Shown: positions 1 to 8,982, numbered from the stretch's first letter. The stretch is DNA of 64,000 bases from Bacillus altitudinis 41KF2b (GCF_000691145.1 NZ_ASJC01000002.1:248001-312000), one strand, 5' to 3'. A program made the numbers and translations. Notes: generated by a model not told the origin, from the letters alone.

Positions 1-63
1 TTTGCTAGTCTAGGAAGCACCAGTACTCACTGACAAAATATGCGAGGGTTTGTCTACACGCTA
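1..63 (+). repeat. 3' fragment of the interspersed ~176-bp element
   Basis: The first 60-odd bases match the right-hand end of the elements at about 5070-5190 and 18200-18304. Shared blocks are the AGTCTAGGAAG segment, a shortened middle, and the terminal GCGAGGGTTTGTCTACACGCT. The left part lies outside the window, so completeness cannot be judged. It lies directly downstream of the yvgN stop (yvgN reads leftwards), the same position relative to a gene end as the two fuller copies. No obvious terminator hairpin separates it from yvgN, unlike the other copies. Confidence 0.8.
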
Positions 64-77
64 AGGGGATTTTTTAT

Positions 78-923
78 TTATTCAAACCCAACCGTCATCG
101 TTTCTGGATTAGACCCGACACGTTCGTTATTATTAAGTGCATTGATTTTTTCCATGTCTTCTTGTGAAAGCTCGAAGTCAAAAATGTCGGCATTTTGTTT
201 AATGCGTTCTTCATTGATTGATTTTGGAATAGTGACAACACCGCTTTGCAGATCCCAACGCAAGATCACTTGAGCCACAGATTTGTTGTATTGTGCTGCA
301 ATTTCCTTTAATACGTCATGATCCAAAAGCTTTCCTTGCATCAGCGGAGACCACGCTTCAATTTGAATGCCTTTTTCTTTCGCATATTGTCGTAATTCTA
401 CAAGTGTCAGTTTTGGATGAAACTCCACTTGGTTCACCGCTGGAACAACCTCCGCATCTTTTAACAGCTCTTCTAAATGCTGCACGTAGAAGTTGCTGAC
501 ACCAATCGCTCTTACTTTTCCATCTTTATAAAGCTTCTCAAGCGCACGCCATGTCTCTTTAAACGTGTCTGCATTTGGTCCAGGCCAATGAATCAAATAG
601 AGGTCTAAGTAATCAAGACCGAGCCGGTTTAAGCTTGCGTCGAATGCAGCGAGTGCTTTGTCATATCCTTGATCTGTGTTCCATACTTTTGACGTAATGA
701 ACAATTCTTCTCTTTTGACGCCAGATTCTTTAATGGCTTTCCCTACGCCTGTCTCGTTTTTATAAACGGCAGCCGTATCAATGCTGCGATAACCGTTTCG
801 TATGGCTGCTTTTACGGCATCAACCACTTGGTTGCCGTCCTCCACTTTGAATACACCTAAACCAAACCATGGCATTTCTACTCCGTTATTTAGTGTTACG
901 GTATCATTCAAGCTTTTGACCAT
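78..923 (-). CDS. yvgN: aldo/keto reductase, YvgN-type (glyoxal/methylglyoxal reductase)
   Basis: NADPH-dependent cytosolic reductase of the AKR5 group; the B. subtilis relative YvgN reduces glyoxal and methylglyoxal. The protein (281 aa) shows the family landmarks: the N-terminal LNNGVEMPWFGLGVFK strand, the catalytic Asp/Tyr region RSIDTAAVYKNE, the catalytic Lys in ITSKVWN, the LIHWPGPNAD histidine and the cofactor-binding IPKSINEERI near the C-terminus. A longer reading starts at a GTG at 935, but that GTG overlaps an AAAGGTGG ribosome site, so the ATG at 923 (spacing about 8) is preferred and matches the family's N-terminus. Position beside nhaK and yvgT agrees with the B. subtilis yvg gene order. 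Function is known for the family; substrate here is inferred. Confidence 0.93.
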   Translation of the reverse strand: MVKSLNDTVTLNNGVEMPWFGLGVFKVEDGNQVVDAVKAAIRNGYRSIDTAAVYKNETGVGKAIKESGVKREELFITSKVWNTDQGYDKALAAFDASLNRLGLDYLDLYLIHWPGPNADTFKETWRALEKLYKDGKVRAIGVSNFYVQHLEELLKDAEVVPAVNQVEFHPKLTLVELRQYAKEKGIQIEAWSPLMQGKLLDHDVLKEIAAQYNKSVAQVILRWDLQSGVVTIPKSINEERIKQNADIFDFELSQEDMEKINALNNNERVGSNPETMTVGFE

Positions 924-991
924 GTTAACAACCACCTTTTCATAGATTCCATCTTTTTCATTATCTCATGTTGCGTTTGAAAACTCTATTA

Positions 992-1861
992 TCAGGCGTT
1001 TCTCTTCGCTTCAATCGCTAACAGCAAAGCACCTGTCATACCTGCCTTGTCCTCAAGTCCAGGAGAGACAATGTATGTATCAAGCGGCGGCATGTCGACA
1101 TAATCATTGACATACGCAGCCAGCTTCTCTCGAATGAGCGGAAATAGCTGTTTTTGCTTCATGACGCCTCCACCCATTATGATTCGCTCTGGGCTTAATA
1201 TCAGCGTGTTTTGCATTAATGCCTGTGCTAAATAATCTGCTTCAAGAGACCAAACTTCTTCTTCTTCGGTAAGCTCTTTAGCCGGCTTCCCCCACCTTGC
1301 CTCAATAGCTGGTCCTGCCGCCAGTCCTTCTAAGCAAGTACCATGCGCCGGGCAGACACCTGCAAACTGATCTGATTCATGCTGCCTGACCAGGATGTGT
1401 CCCATCTCTGGATGTGAGTGACCGTGGAGAAGCTCATTTTTCACAACAGCCCCGGCACCAATCCCCGTACCGACCGTGATATACAGACAGCTGCTTAGCC
1501 CTTTGGCGGCCCCTTTTGTCAGTTCACCTAATGCTGCGGCATTGACATCTGTCGTAAAGGACACCGGTACGCCTAATTGTTTCTCCAGCTCAGGTATAAA
1601 CGGGTAATGTTTCCATTCAACTTTCGGCGTATTCATGATGTAACCGTAAGAAGGATCGTCTTTCTGGACACAAATCGGTCCAAAGGAACCAACCCCTAAT
1701 GCTGCAATTTCATGTTGCTGAAAAAATGGAATAAGTGATTGGATGGTTTTTTCCGGGTGCTCTGTTGGAATGGTCAATTCCTCTATGATATCACCATGTT
1801 CATTGCCAATGGCACAACAGAACTTTGTTCCCCCAGCTTCAATCGCTCCGTAATATGTCAT
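992..1861 (-). CDS. ROK-family fructokinase
   Basis: Cytosolic sugar kinase of the ROK family (289 aa), most like the B. subtilis YdhR/GmuE fructokinases, which phosphorylate fructose with ATP. Visible motifs are the N-terminal phosphate loop GAIEAGGTKF, the TDVNAAALGE catalytic-Asp region, the ATP-binding TVGTGIGAGAV, and the zinc-site/ROK signature spanning HPEMGH through CPAHGTCLEGLAAGPA with its His and Cys ligands. The gene stands alone between yvgN and nhaK, with no PTS or mannanase genes nearby, so it is not in a gmu-type operon and I do not assign a symbol. Fructose is the likely substrate by family resemblance only. Confidence 0.88.
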   Translation of the reverse strand: MTYYGAIEAGGTKFCCAIGNEHGDIIEELTIPTEHPEKTIQSLIPFFQQHEIAALGVGSFGPICVQKDDPSYGYIMNTPKVEWKHYPFIPELEKQLGVPVSFTTDVNAAALGELTKGAAKGLSSCLYITVGTGIGAGAVVKNELLHGHSHPEMGHILVRQHESDQFAGVCPAHGTCLEGLAAGPAIEARWGKPAKELTEEEEVWSLEADYLAQALMQNTLILSPERIIMGGGVMKQKQLFPLIREKLAAYVNDYVDMPPLDTYIVSPGLEDKAGMTGALLLAIEAKRNA

Positions 1862-1924
1862 CCTGCCTCTCCCCCTGCTCGTCTCTTTTTTTCATCATAA
1901 AACATAGGCGAGAAGATGACAACA

Positions 1925-3940
1925 TCATGTATTGGTCAGTAAGACTGCTTCCATGTCGTTGATATACTCCCTTAAATGATGGGCAATATCACGATTGATT
2001 TCGCCATTTTCATATAAGGTTTGGATTTCATTACGAATCGTCTGTACGGCTTGGAAGTTAAGCTCTTTCTTCTTCCGGTCAAACGTACGATCCTTTTGCT
2101 GAAAGAAAGAAGGACCATGTTCACAGCGGAATATCACTTGATTGTAAAACCCAATGACTTGATGACACGTTTGTTGATTGTCTTCGGTCATATGGTGCTT
2201 AATAGAATCCACCGCAGCTTCAGCCGTTTTCTTACGGATTTGTTTATACGATTCCTCGTTTTCTAATATGCCGCTTGAAATACGCTGATTCGGACGCCAT
2301 AGTTGAAGCCATTGTAGTAAGCGCAGAAACTTCACTTTTGAGAAACGAATTTTAAAGGAGTTGGAATAGAGCATTTCCAGCTCATGAAATCTCTCTTGCA
2401 GCTCATACGCTTCTTCTTTGTCGATTTTCTCTTCCTCAATCAACTGCTGAAGTTTCATCTGTTCTGCTTTAATGCCGTGTAGTCTGATTTTTCTCTCTTG
2501 TTTTCTCATACCAAACTGATACGGTTCCCGCTGAATATTTCTCAGCTTCATTCGGTAATCATTGATGAGTGCAAGGGAGACTTCTCGATTGTCTTCATTC
2601 ATTCCTTCTTTTAGAGTTTTAATGGCACTTCTCAGCAGCTTCCGTTTCGCGTGCTGAATCTTTGTATCTAAGTCCACATCCACTTGCTTATCTTTTTTCT
2701 CCGATAAAATAGGCAGCAGCACACTCGCTAAAATGAGTGTACATAAAATGACGCCTGCTGCGAGGAAAATAATTAAATGACGCTCAGGAAATGGTGATCC
2801 GTCTGCAAGCGTAAATGGGATGGAGAAAGCACCTGCTAATGTAACAGCACCACGAACACCAGAGAATGTCATCAGCATGGAAGCACGCAGCTTCGGTTTT
2901 TTCGCGTTCTTCTTTTTCGATACACTCCAGTTTCCTGCCCAGAACAGCCATACCCATAGAAATCTGAGAATCATTAGACAGAATGTAATGATTAAAATGT
3001 AACTGATGACCTGCATATTATTAAAGGCTTCATCTTGGAAAATGACGGTCGATACATCAGGAATTTGTAACCCAAGTAAAACGAAAACAAGGCCATTTAA
3101 AATAAATAAAATAATATTCCACGTGTTTGAAGAAGCAATTTGCAGTTTTGCTAAATTCGCTTCCATTCGGTCTTGCTCGATGGCATGTGTCACACCACCG
3201 GCAACAACGGCTAAAATGCCGGATACGCCAATTTCTTCCGCTGCTAAATAAATCACAAACGGCGTGAGGATTTGCAGGATGATGTGCATTGTGACATCGT
3301 CCATGCCTAAACGGCGGAGAAAGTAGCGAAAACGAATGATAAAAAACGACAGAATAAATCCAGTCAATAATCCGCCAGCAGCAATAAGAACAAAGCTAAA
3401 GGATGCCTCTGCAATGGAAAATGCCCCTGTAACCGTTGCTGCAATAGCAAATTTAAAGGCAACAAGTCCTGACGCATCGTTCATCAGCCCTTCGCCTTCC
3501 AGCAGTCTCATGATCCCCTTTGGCATATTCACACGGCTGGAAAGTGCACTTACAGCAACCACATCTGTCGGTGATAAAATCGCTGCAAGCGCAAATGCAG
3601 CTGGAAGTGGTATGCTTGGAATCATCCAATGGATGGTATATCCTGCGACAATGACTGTCGCAAATACGAGCCCTAAAGCTAATAGAAGAATGGGCGCTCT
3701 TAATTTCCACAGCTCGTCCCTTGGGGTACGCTTCCCATCATTAAATAACAGCGGTGCAATAAATAAAACGAAGAATAGCTCAGGATTTAAAGAAATATGT
3801 AAACCTGAAGGAAAAGCTGCGACCAATATCCCTAAACCCACTTGGATTAATGGAACTGGAATAAAGGGCAGAAAACGATTGATAATATTAGATGATGCAA
3901 TGAGTGCTAGTAGTACGAGCACTGCCAAAAAAATCTCCAC
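1925..3940 (-). CDS. nhaK: Na+/H+ (K+/H+) antiporter NhaK, CPA1 family
   Basis: Membrane antiporter that exchanges intracellular Na+ (also K+, Li+) for protons. The N-terminal ~420 residues carry about 12 membrane segments with family motifs [15 protein letters not shown], the ion-binding region [35 protein letters not shown] and [17 protein letters not shown] charged ~230-residue cytoplasmic tail follows, rich in Lys/Glu helices. I place the start at the GTG at 3940: it is preceded by GGGAGGG and gives 671 aa, the size and N-terminus of B. subtilis NhaK. A longer frame opens at an ATG at 3976 but would bury the ribosome site inside the gene. A stand-alone terminator hairpin lies about 150 bases upstream. 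Confidence 0.93.
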   Translation of the reverse strand: MEIFLAVLVLLALIASSNIINRFLPFIPVPLIQVGLGILVAAFPSGLHISLNPELFFVLFIAPLLFNDGKRTPRDELWKLRAPILLLALGLVFATVIVAGYTIHWMIPSIPLPAAFALAAILSPTDVVAVSALSSRVNMPKGIMRLLEGEGLMNDASGLVAFKFAIAATVTGAFSIAEASFSFVLIAAGGLLTGFILSFFIIRFRYFLRRLGMDDVTMHIILQILTPFVIYLAAEEIGVSGILAVVAGGVTHAIEQDRMEANLAKLQIASSNTWNIILFILNGLVFVLLGLQIPDVSTVIFQDEAFNNMQVISYILIITFCLMILRFLWVWLFWAGNWSVSKKKNAKKPKLRASMLMTFSGVRGAVTLAGAFSIPFTLADGSPFPERHLIIFLAAGVILCTLILASVLLPILSEKKDKQVDVDLDTKIQHAKRKLLRSAIKTLKEGMNEDNREVSLALINDYRMKLRNIQREPYQFGMRKQERKIRLHGIKAEQMKLQQLIEEEKIDKEEAYELQERFHELEMLYSNSFKIRFSKVKFLRLLQWLQLWRPNQRISSGILENEESYKQIRKKTAEAAVDSIKHHMTEDNQQTCHQVIGFYNQVIFRCEHGPSFFQQKDRTFDRKKKELNFQAVQTIRNEIQTLYENGEINRDIAHHLREYINDMEAVLLTNT

Positions 3941-4090
3941 TAGTACATGTCCCTCCCATTTCATTTTTTCCGTCATGTTTTGCTTACATGCAAAGATGTG
4001 TTCATTTCTTTCAGATCCATCCGTTCGGTCATGAGCGTTTCTTTAGTATCCCGCAAAAAGCGAAACCAACACATAACAATCCATCTAGGC

Positions 4091-4119
4091 AAAAAAAGAC
4101 TGAATCTACATATTCAGTC
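4091..4119 (-). terminator. hairpin plus T-run upstream of nhaK (attenuator or stray terminator)
   Basis: On the minus strand a 7-bp perfect stem (GACTGAA / TTCAGTC) with an 8-base loop is followed at once by seven T. It lies downstream of the yvgT terminator and about 150 bases before the nhaK start, with no ORF of its own. An extended -10-like TGTAAAAT lies some 65 bases upstream on the same strand. It could end a short leader RNA and so set nhaK expression; no known riboswitch consensus was recognised. Confidence 0.6.
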
Positions 4120-4230
4120 AAATGACAACATTTTCATCTCGTGTATTGTTCCAATGATGAATAAAGAACCTACTTTTATTTTACACGAAAACAGCTTGAC
4201 CTGCTGACATCAAGCTCGAATAACACATAA

Positions 4231-4256
4231 AAAAAAGAGCGACATCGCCCTTTTTT
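4231..4256 (-). terminator. terminator of yvgT
   Basis: Immediately after the yvgT stop the minus strand forms AAAAAAGGGCGA / TCGCTCTTTTTT around a 2-base centre, with one G-U pair and a following T-run. On the plus strand the same site would contain an A-C mismatch, which supports use on the minus strand. Confidence 0.75.
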
Positions 4257-4260
4257 CGTT

Positions 4261-4872
4261 TTACCCTTTATTTAAAAAATAAGACCTTGCGGGAAGCCGC
4301 CATTTGAATAAGTAGGAACAAACCCTGCATATGACGAGGATGACAAACAGCAGATATAAAGCAAGCTCTCCTTGCGCTAAGCCGAGTCCGACGAGTAAGC
4401 CGCCTAGGGCTGCCCATACTGCGTAAATCTCTGCTTTTAGCACAAGTGGCTTTCGTCCTGCTAATAAATCACGCACAATGCCGCCGCCGCTTCCAGTCAA
4501 AATGGCTGCCACAATGACCGCACTGAGCGGGAGCTCTCTTTGTACTGCAAATAATGCACCTTGAATCGCAAAGGCTGCTAAACCGATCGCATCCGAGAAA
4601 TTCCCCCACGTGCTCCAGTGCTTGAGCAAAAGCTTTGGAAATAGAAACACGATCGTAATGGATACAAGGGCAATGGTAAACATTTTGCCCTGCGACCATA
4701 AAGCAGACACCGGAAGACCAATTAATAGATTCCGAATCGCTCCACCGCCAAATGCTGTGACAATCCCTAAAATGTACACACCAAGAATATCGTACTCTTC
4801 CTCCATTGCGACAATCGCACCACTAATGGCGAATGCCACAATGCCTATAATACTTAAGACTTCCCATGCCAT
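4261..4872 (-). CDS. yvgT: TRIC/UPF0126-family membrane protein YvgT
   Basis: Small integral membrane protein (203 aa) with about seven hydrophobic segments. It contains two copies of the family unit: VAFAISGAIVAMEEEYDILG with TAFGGGAIRNLLIG in the first half, and AAFAIQGALFA with LTGSGGGIVRDLLAGRKP in the second. The GGG-x-IRD/N-L pattern is typical of UPF0126 / TRIC-like trimeric cation channels; transport activity of the bacterial members is suggested by structures of relatives, and the physiological substrate here is unknown. Monocistronic, with its own terminator, in the same order relative to bdbC/bdbD as in B. subtilis. Confidence 0.9.
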   Translation of the reverse strand: MAWEVLSIIGIVAFAISGAIVAMEEEYDILGVYILGIVTAFGGGAIRNLLIGLPVSALWSQGKMFTIALVSITIVFLFPKLLLKHWSTWGNFSDAIGLAAFAIQGALFAVQRELPLSAVIVAAILTGSGGGIVRDLLAGRKPLVLKAEIYAVWAALGGLLVGLGLAQGELALYLLFVILVICRVCSYLFKWRLPARSYFLNKG

Positions 4873-4993
4873 TTTCCGCTTATCTCCTTACCATTGTCTG
4901 ATCATCTAACACTCTCCCCTTAATGTATATCTGACACAAATGAAAAGCAATACAAATTTTCTTTAAATTTTATCTTTTTGCAAAAATAAAAAA

Positions 4994-5212
4994 TAGCCTG
5001 CTTAAAAGCAGGCTCAGATTGTTGACAAAGGGCTAAAATGAACTTGATTTTATCCCTTTGTCTTCATTTCAGCGTGATAGAAAACCTTTGCAGTCTAGGA
5101 AGGACGAGTACTGGCGCGGAGCGAATTTGACATTCGTGAGCACCAGCACGCAGGACTGACAACGAATGCGAGGGTTTGTCTACACGCTGATAGCCTGCTT
5201 AAAAGCAGGCTA
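4994..5212 (+). repeat. interspersed element flanked by a duplicated terminator hairpin (copy A)
   Basis: A 176-bp core (5015-5190) begins CAGATTGTTGAC and ends TCTACACGCTGA. It lies between two identical 20-base hairpins, AGCCTGCTTAAAAGCAGGCT, at 4995-5014 and 5192-5211. Only the left copy has the T-run (minus strand), so the bdbDC operon terminator appears duplicated with the element lodged between the copies. Inside the core, 5024-5062 forms a long stem (GACAAAGGG.../...CCCTTTGTC, one mismatch) and CGAAT-TTGAC-ATTCG forms a smaller one. The same core recurs at 18130-18304 and partly at 1-63 and 18328-18438. No ORF of note. Confidence 0.9.
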
Positions 5213-5217
5213 TCTCC

Positions 5218-5631
5218 TCAATCTTCTTTTGCATTTAAAAGTAGCATACTAATGATGATCAGAATAAATGCAATAAGAGCTAAGAGTGGAATGGTGATAA
5301 AACCAAACCAGTTCAGATAATCAACGGAACAAGGAATACCGCTTAGACAAGGACGAATCGATGCAAAGCCTGGAATCTTTTGTTCCATATAATGATAGAT
5401 GGAAAAGCAAGCACCAATCCCGGCCAAAGGGAGAACGTAGTACTTCACTTTGACATCGCCACGGAATGTAGCAATTCCAAGTAAAAGCACAAGCGGATAC
5501 ATGAAAATGCGCTGAAACCAGCACATATCACATGGAATAAACTTCTTTACTTCACTTAAATACAGGCTGCTCATCGTCGCCACAATCGAGACGATCCAAG
5601 CGCTGTATAAGTAAATCAGTTTATTCTTCAT
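5218..5631 (-). CDS. bdbC: disulfide bond formation protein BdbC (DsbB-like quinone reductase)
   Basis: Four-helix membrane protein (137 aa) that reoxidises the thiol oxidase BdbD and passes electrons to quinone, as DsbB does. The first catalytic pair is in FIPCDMCWFQRIFMYP (CxxC after helix 1); the second pair is Cys in RPCLSGIPCSVDY in the second external loop. Length equals B. subtilis BdbC. The ATG overlaps the bdbD stop as ATGA, so the two are one translationally coupled operon. Transcripts end at the duplicated hairpin associated with repeat copy A. Confidence 0.94.
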   Translation of the reverse strand: MKNKLIYLYSAWIVSIVATMSSLYLSEVKKFIPCDMCWFQRIFMYPLVLLLGIATFRGDVKVKYYVLPLAGIGACFSIYHYMEQKIPGFASIRPCLSGIPCSVDYLNWFGFITIPLLALIAFILIIISMLLLNAKED

Positions 5632-6314
5632 GATTTTTTCCCTTTCAGCTCTTGATCAATTAATTCTTTTATTTCATCATAGTCATAAAAGTTTTGGACT
5701 TGTTTATTGTTAATGAAAATAGTTGGTGTTGCATTTACTTTGTATTGATTCACCAGCTGATCATCTGTGTTAAGCTGTGGCTGATATGTTTTCTTTGATA
5801 GGTTATCTTTCAGCTTGTCCGTATCAATTTTCGTTGTCTTCTTCGCCAATTCGGTGAGCTTTGCTGGCGTTACCCATTCTGCTTCACTATCTGGCTGTGC
5901 GTTGTAGACCGCTTCATGAAATGCCCAGAAGTTTTTTGGATCTTCTTTCCACACTTCTTCAGAAGCCAGTGCTGCTAATACCGCACCGTCCCCATGAACA
6001 GGCAGTGGTAAGTTAATAAATGAGAAGGATACATCGCCATTATCTATGTAGTCTGCTTTCAATTTTGGGAAAATGTCTGTCTCAAATGATTTACATGATG
6101 GACATTTGTAGTCCCCAAACTCGACAACTTGCACTTTTGCCTTTTGATCTCCCATGACAGGCTGTCCTTTAATAGACGGCTTACTGTCGACTGTTTGTGC
6201 TTCTTGGCTGTTGTTGTTACCGATCACAACGAAAATACCGATGAGAAGAGCTGCAATGATGGTTAATATAACTGCAAACTTGATGGATGAAGATTGATTA
6301 TTCTTTTTACTCAC
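5628..6314 (-). CDS. bdbD: extracytoplasmic thiol-disulfide oxidase BdbD (DsbA-like)
   Basis: Membrane-anchored thioredoxin-fold oxidase that introduces disulfides into exported proteins such as competence and bacteriocin proteins. An N-terminal signal anchor (FAVILTIIAALLIGIFVVIG) is followed by the active site FGDYKCPSCKSFE and the cis-Pro loop NATPTIFINN. I choose the GTG at 6314 (AAGGTAGGTG five bases upstream; VSKKNNQSS aligns with the B. subtilis N-terminus), giving 228 aa; an ATG at 6344 is also in frame with a poorly spaced site. Coupled to bdbC by a 4-base overlap. The window also holds candidate exported Cys-pair peptides (24418 and 47920 genes) that might use it; that link is inference. 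Confidence 0.93.
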   Translation of the reverse strand: MSKKNNQSSSIKFAVILTIIAALLIGIFVVIGNNNSQEAQTVDSKPSIKGQPVMGDQKAKVQVVEFGDYKCPSCKSFETDIFPKLKADYIDNGDVSFSFINLPLPVHGDGAVLAALASEEVWKEDPKNFWAFHEAVYNAQPDSEAEWVTPAKLTELAKKTTKIDTDKLKDNLSKKTYQPQLNTDDQLVNQYKVNATPTIFINNKQVQNFYDYDEIKELIDQELKGKKS

Positions 6315-6460
6315 AAAAGCACCTACCTTATCTTTTTCATTCATTCCTTCACAAAGAAAAAGGATAACAGCTCAGGAAAATGCCATTATCCAACTTCTTC
6401 TATTTTAACAAGAGGGGGTCTATTATGAAAGACGCTATTCATGAATTTTTCCTTACAATT

Positions 6461-8560
6461 TTATTTCATGACCCTCATCGCATTTAAAACAGCCAGTACA
6501 GTGACACCAACATCCGAGAAGACGGCTTCCCACATCGTTGCAATACCGAATGCACCAAGTATGAGGAAGACGGCCTTCACCCCAAGAGCAAACGCAATAT
6601 TCTGCCATACGATGGCTCTCGTTCTTTTAGCGACAGCAATAGCTTCCGCTACCTTCGATGGCTGATCTGTCATAATCACAATATCAGCCGCTTCAACTGC
6701 TGCATCTGAACCAAGTCCACCCATGGCAATACCTATATCCGATCTTGCCAAAACCGGCGTATCGTTTATGCCGTCACCAACAAACAATAATTTGTCTTGA
6801 GATGCTTTTTTCTCATACATGTCTTCGATTTTGGCGACTTTATCCTGTGGCAATAATTCAGTGTGAACTTCGTCAATGCCGATCTGTTGTGCGACTGCAT
6901 TTCCTACTTGCGCAGCATCCCCTGTAAGCATCACGGTTTGAATGCCCGCAGCTTTTAGAGAAGATATCGCTTCAACTGCATCGTCTTTTACTTCATCTGC
7001 AATCAAGATCGATCCCGCAAACTCACCGTCTATTGCTAAATACACAACCGTTCCGCTTCGTTTTTCTTTTTCAAAAGCAATGCCCTCTCGTTCCATCAGG
7101 CGATGGTTACCTGCCAATACATGAGCTCCGCGAATTGTCGCTTTGATCCCATGACCCGCAATATCCTCGTAAGATTCGATCTGGCTCTCATCAAGAGACG
7201 CCCCGTAAGCCGCCTTAATCGATTCCGCAATCGGATGCGAAGAATGCGCTTCTGCCAGTGCCGCAAAAGAAAGCAATTCCTCTTCTGACCATTTCTCATT
7301 CGCTGCTTCGATATGAGTGACTGTAAAGTTCCCTTTTGTCAAAGTACCTGTTTTATCAAACACCGCATAGCGCACAGAGTTCAAGGCTTCTAAGTAGTTA
7401 CTGCCTTTCACTAAAATACCTCGTTTTGATGCGGCACCAATCCCGCCAAAGAAACCTAATGGAATGGATACAACGAGAGCACATGGACACGAAATGACAA
7501 GAAAGACAAGTGCCCGGTACACCCAATCAGACAATTGAGCTGATGGGATGAGAAGCGGTGGTACAAAGGCAAGCAATAAAGCTAGCACGACCACAGCAGG
7601 TGTATAATATTTAGCGAACTTTGTGATAAAGTTTTCTGTCTGCGCTTTACGGCTGCTTGCATTTTCGACTAAATCCAAAATCTTCGTAACCACTGACTCA
7701 CTGAGCTCTTTTTGCACTTCAATTTCAAGAATGCCGTTTTGGTTCACAAATCCAGCAAGCACTTCTTTTCCTGCTTCCACATCTCTTGGAACAGACTCAC
7801 CAGTTAGTGCAGAGGTATCCACAAGAGAATAACCGTCTATCACGCGTCCATCCAAAGGAATTTTTTCACCTGGTTTGACGACAATACGGTCACCCGCTTT
7901 AACTTCTTCCGGCTTTACCTTTTTTGTTTCTTGCCCCACTTTGAGGTTTGCGTATTCTGGACGGATATTCATTAATTCGCTAATTGATTTTCTAGAGCGG
8001 TTCACAGCTGCCCCTTGGAACAGTTCTCCAATTTGGTAAAACAGCATGACTGCCAGTGCCTCAGGATACTGCTGAATCACAAAAGCACCAACTGTAGCTA
8101 TTGTCATTAAGAAGTTCTCATCAAATAATTGACCGCGCACAATATTTTTTAGCGCTTTCAAGACAACATCTCCACCAACTAGTAAATACGCGGCGAAAAA
8201 CATGATGAACTTCAGTAAGCCATTATCAGGTATAAAATAAGCCGCCGTTCCAATGACTGCACCACCAATTAATTTCAGTACAATCGTTTTTAAATTCTTT
8301 GTTCCATGATCGTGATCGTGGTGATGTCCTTCTTCTTTTGGTGATACACTCACATGAGGTTCAATGGACTGAACGGTTTTTTCAATACGCTTTGACATCG
8401 TTTCTTGTGCATCAGCATGTGTCACAGTTAATGTACCCGTCGCAAAATTAATTGAGCAGGCTTCAACCCCTTCGAGTTTGCTGACACCTGTTTCAATTTT
8501 ACGTGCACAGTTTCCACAATCGAGACCGCTTAATACGTATTCATCCTTCATCTTTTTCAT
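6461..8560 (-). CDS. cadA: Zn2+/Cd2+/Co2+-exporting P-type ATPase CadA
   Basis: P1B-type ATPase (699 aa) that pumps toxic divalent soft metals out of the cell. Order of parts: heavy-metal-associated domain with GLDCGNC near residues 12-18, a His-rich linker HHHDHDHG, transmembrane segments, actuator motif TGES, the metal-site CPC in SCPCALVVS, the phosphorylation site DKTGTLT, and the hinge GDGINDTPVLA, ending in two membrane helices. The start is the ATG at 8560, behind AAAAGGTGAG; upstream in-frame starts lack a site. Divergent from the Mn importer, with a consensus promoter and a CzrA-type operator just upstream, so induction by Zn/Cd/Co is expected. Confidence 0.95.
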   Translation of the reverse strand: MKKMKDEYVLSGLDCGNCARKIETGVSKLEGVEACSINFATGTLTVTHADAQETMSKRIEKTVQSIEPHVSVSPKEEGHHHDHDHGTKNLKTIVLKLIGGAVIGTAAYFIPDNGLLKFIMFFAAYLLVGGDVVLKALKNIVRGQLFDENFLMTIATVGAFVIQQYPEALAVMLFYQIGELFQGAAVNRSRKSISELMNIRPEYANLKVGQETKKVKPEEVKAGDRIVVKPGEKIPLDGRVIDGYSLVDTSALTGESVPRDVEAGKEVLAGFVNQNGILEIEVQKELSESVVTKILDLVENASSRKAQTENFITKFAKYYTPAVVVLALLLAFVPPLLIPSAQLSDWVYRALVFLVISCPCALVVSIPLGFFGGIGAASKRGILVKGSNYLEALNSVRYAVFDKTGTLTKGNFTVTHIEAANEKWSEEELLSFAALAEAHSSHPIAESIKAAYGASLDESQIESYEDIAGHGIKATIRGAHVLAGNHRLMEREGIAFEKEKRSGTVVYLAIDGEFAGSILIADEVKDDAVEAISSLKAAGIQTVMLTGDAAQVGNAVAQQIGIDEVHTELLPQDKVAKIEDMYEKKASQDKLLFVGDGINDTPVLARSDIGIAMGGLGSDAAVEAADIVIMTDQPSKVAEAIAVAKRTRAIVWQNIAFALGVKAVFLILGAFGIATMWEAVFSDVGVTVLAVLNAMRVMK

Positions 8561-8628
8561 GTTCTCACCTTTTTCTATATAAGTAGCCTTCCCTGATTCA
8601 ATCAAACCTATCAGCTGCTGTAGATATT

Positions 8629-8652
8629 ATATATGAGCACATATTCATATAT
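8629..8652 (-). promoter_or_regulatory. candidate CzrA (ArsR/SmtB-type) operator of cadA
   Basis: TATATGA-N10-TCATATA inverted repeat (core ATATGAGCACATATTCATAT at 8631-8650), the form of ArsR/SmtB operators. It covers roughly +6 to +30 of the transcript from the promoter at 8665-8694, a position suited to repression. CzrA control of cadA is established in B. subtilis; binding here is inferred. Confidence 0.75.
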
Positions 8653-8664
8653 TGAATTACCCTT

Positions 8665-8694
8665 ATTATATGAGGAGTTCTTACAAACTGTCAA
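8665..8694 (-). promoter_or_regulatory. SigA-type promoter of cadA
   Basis: Minus strand TTGACA (8689-8694) and TATAAT (8665-8670), both exact consensus, separated by 18 bases. About 105 bases before the cadA ATG; the operator follows directly. Confidence 0.85.
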
Positions 8695-8827
8695 TCATTT
8701 ATAAGCAAATGTTTGAGATTTTTCGTATTCAAGGATGTCACGTGAATTTTCAATAATCCATGCTCATGTCCCCTCTTCGTTGCATAACATAAAAACGATC
8801 GCTTGATGGGAATATTCAGCATTTCTC

Positions 8828-8856
8828 TTTACAAAAGAAGGACATACGATTAGAAT
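8828..8856 (+). promoter_or_regulatory. promoter of the manganese importer operon
   Basis: TTTACA (8828-8833) and TAGAAT (8851-8856) with a 17-base spacer. The predicted start near 8863 falls at the edge of the MntR-type palindrome. The remaining 8695-8827 stretch shows no other gene or site I can support. Confidence 0.7.
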
Positions 8857-8865
8857 AAGATAAAA

Positions 8866-8881
8866 GTTTCCTTAAGGAAAC
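8866..8881 (+). promoter_or_regulatory. MntR operator
   Basis: GTTTCCTTAAGGAAAC is a perfect 16-base palindrome and resembles the MntR boxes of B. subtilis mntA and mntH (TTTGCCTTAAGGAAA type). It overlaps the start of transcription, so Mn-loaded MntR should repress the operon. This is the main sequence argument that the transporter carries manganese. Confidence 0.88.
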
Positions 8882-8982
8882 AAATTAGCGTTGGAGAATC
8901 ATTTCATCCTTTAGTCAAAATTATTAAATGTATGCATATATTTTTAGGAAACGCAATTGATGATCGAAAGGGGCCGCAAGAG

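Noticed and set aside
40-273. ORF on the plus strand opening in the repeat fragment
   Set aside because: Opposite strand of yvgN; the peptide is compositionally odd, has no ribosome site and starts inside the repeat.
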